This document shows, piece by piece, positions 5,568-6,967 of a stretch of DNA of 6,967 bases. The translations under genes and the position numbers were made by a program. Origin of the DNA: an uncultured Gammaproteobacteria bacterium (GTDB taxonomy: Bacteria > Pseudomonadota > Gammaproteobacteria > Pseudomonadales > DT-91). Location: the NCBI GenBank assembly GCA_929200485.1, contig CAKMZU010000056.1:1-6967 (forward strand), in the 5' to 3' direction. Each line of letters opens with the position of its first letter. The stretch's first letter is position 1. The notes under the pieces are model-generated. The model did not search any database and was not told where the DNA came from. It saw only the letters and a program-made list of their open reading frames with translations.

Positions 5568-6967
5568 TTATCTTGTACCCATTTTTCGAAGGTTTGCTGG
5601 AGAAAAGTATTTTTCGCCTTTTGATGAAGCCGTAAAATTACTAGGCCCAGTTTCGTTAACTAAACGAAGTGCAATATAGCTGCCGGATTGAAGGTCGTGG
5701 AAAACTTGTGCTCTGGCAATATAGCCTTGAACCGCATAATCGTAGATAGTATTCAGAATACCTACCCGCCAGAGATCGCCACGGCCATCGTAGCTTTCTA
5801 GCAGAACAATCTGCCAGCTATCCTCGTCAATATAAAATCGACGTTTAGCATAAATGTGATTGGCACCTTTTTTAAGGGTTGCTTCGACGACCCAAACCCG
5901 ATGCAATTCATAACGCATATAGTCCGGATTGGCATGTGCCGTTTGTAAAAGCGTATCGTAATCCACGTCTGGATCATCGAAAGCGTAGGAATGGTAGGGA
6001 ATGTAAATCTCTTTTTTATCAACTAAAGACCACTCATAGCGTTCCATGGCCCCATTGAAGCCTAATGAGTCATCAACAGTCACTAATCCACCTGGTCCAT
6101 CGGGTGTATCAAAGCCAACGGATGGTGCGCGGCGAACACGCCTTGACCCTGGCACATAAACCCAAGCTTTTCGGCCATTGGTTACCTGATCAAGGGCTTC
6201 GTGTACGATGGTCATTTGCCCTTTGATTCTCTCAGGCTTTTCCACGGAAATATGGACCAAGCCTGCATTTACCCCAATTTTATCATCAACAACACCCACT
6301 GGCGTGTTTGGATTAGCAAAAGGGAATTCAACACGATATTTTTGTCTTCTCAGCTGTTGGTTGCCATTTAGGTAGATCGCAACATCATCTAAAACGCCAA
6401 CAATACTTTGATGAGGGTGGGCAAAACGTGAATTCCACATAGCTTCTGCGCCATTTTGTGGGAAGGGGAAAGGAATGCCGCCAGTATAATTCTTAAGATT
6501 ATCGATACCATTATTTAATTGGGTATGTGCTTTATTAAAAACGGTCCTTTTTTCAAAGGTATCGTTGTAGCGACCTTCACGGTGTGATGGGTAAACATGC
6601 ATGTAAAAGGTGTCAGCATATTTTTCCAGTAATTTGCGTTGTCCTTCTGAGAGATAATTTTTGTATTCAGCCGCATTACCTCCATGAATGGTAAACATAG
6701 GTTGTTCATCAGCATAGAGATTGGGATGTGTTTGGCCGCTGCGATAGCTTGGGTTGTGCTTTAATGTGCCAGTCCAAGGGGGAATAGTGCCTTCTAAGTT
6801 GCCACTGCGCTCCCCACCTAAGGGGGTGTAGGTTGGGCTGTCGAGTTTAACCTGATTTCTTTTTGCTAGTTTAAGCCCAGTTTTTGGCTGTTGTGCTTTG
6901 CGTTTTGCGGCTTCTAATTGAGCCTTTGCTTTAGCGTTTGCCAGTCTGGTTTTTTCTGCTGCAGCTT
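5568..6967 (-). CDS. DUF1329 family envelope protein, 5' end outside window
   Basis: The frame is open from the stop at 5568 to the right edge, giving 465 visible residues. The Met at 6698 is internal, because recognisable family sequence continues upstream of it: TPLGGERSGNLEGTIPPWTG (6768-6827) is the characteristic N-terminal motif of DUF1329. Further hallmarks are GGIPFPFPQNGAEAMWN in the first half and RFYIDEDSWQIVLLESYDGR in the second. Family members are exported, often about 450 residues long, commonly encoded beside DUF1302 and MMPL/RND genes, and thought to be related in fold to the lipoprotein carriers LolA/LolB. Their substrate is not known to me. None of those partners is in the window, though they may lie to the right. 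The first 26 visible residues are an Ala/Lys/Arg/Glu/Gln-rich run, probably a charged helix or coiled coil, placed where I would expect only a short link to the signal peptide. The signal peptide itself is not visible. The C-terminus looks complete. Confidence 0.92.
   Translation of the reverse strand, partial: AAAEKTRLANAKAKAQLEAAKRKAQQPKTGLKLAKRNQVKLDSPTYTPLGGERSGNLEGTIPPWTGTLKHNPSYRSGQTHPNLYADEQPMFTIHGGNAAEYKNYLSEGQRKLLEKYADTFYMHVYPSHREGRYNDTFEKRTVFNKAHTQLNNGIDNLKNYTGGIPFPFPQNGAEAMWNSRFAHPHQSIVGVLDDVAIYLNGNQQLRRQKYRVEFPFANPNTPVGVVDDKIGVNAGLVHISVEKPERIKGQMTIVHEALDQVTNGRKAWVYVPGSRRVRRAPSVGFDTPDGPGGLVTVDDSLGFNGAMERYEWSLVDKKEIYIPYHSYAFDDPDVDYDTLLQTAHANPDYMRYELHRVWVVEATLKKGANHIYAKRRFYIDEDSWQIVLLESYDGRGDLWRVGILNTIYDYAVQGYIARAQVFHDLQSGSYIALRLVNETGPSNFTASSKGEKYFSPANLRKMGTR

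Overview
The window looks like chromosomal DNA of a gammaproteobacterium with moderate to low G+C. The evidence is a DUF4124-M23 envelope peptidase, a DUF1329 protein, a class 1B SpeD, and an IS200-type transposase remnant of the kind common in Vibrio-like and marine relatives. This placement is inferred from family content, and I would not name a genus.

Layout from left to right. Bases 1-225 (+) hold the 3' end of a dead IS200/IS605-family transposase. Its presumed catalytic tyrosine codon is an amber stop, and a near-perfect palindrome at 275-291 is probably the element's right-end hairpin. The remnant runs into the 3' side of speD (329-721, -), an S-adenosylmethionine decarboxylase proenzyme of polyamine synthesis. 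An extended -10 promoter lies just upstream of speD. Next come an M23 endopeptidase with a signal peptide and DUF4124 (767-1660, -) and a cytochrome P450 (1676-2941, -). These two are 15 bp apart and probably form one transcript, P450 first. A divergent 134-bp gap (2942-3075) separates them from an M24 Xaa-Pro peptidase with a prolidase-like C-terminus (3076-4446, +). Then comes an unrecognised exported protein (4572-5408, +) with an in-frame hexanucleotide repeat encoding a Thr/Asp/Glu/Pro linker and with several long homopolymers. The right end is a DUF1329 protein (5568-6967, -) whose start lies beyond the window.

The genes do not assemble into one obvious pathway. SpeD is housekeeping, the M23 and DUF1329 proteins belong to the envelope, and P450 and M24 are cytoplasmic enzymes of unknown substrate. 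I see no CRISPR array, tRNA or rRNA, and no clear new defence system. The least explained parts are the exported repeat protein, the P450-peptidase pairing and the decayed insertion element. The gaps 4447-4571 and 5409-5567 show no convincing gene or terminator.
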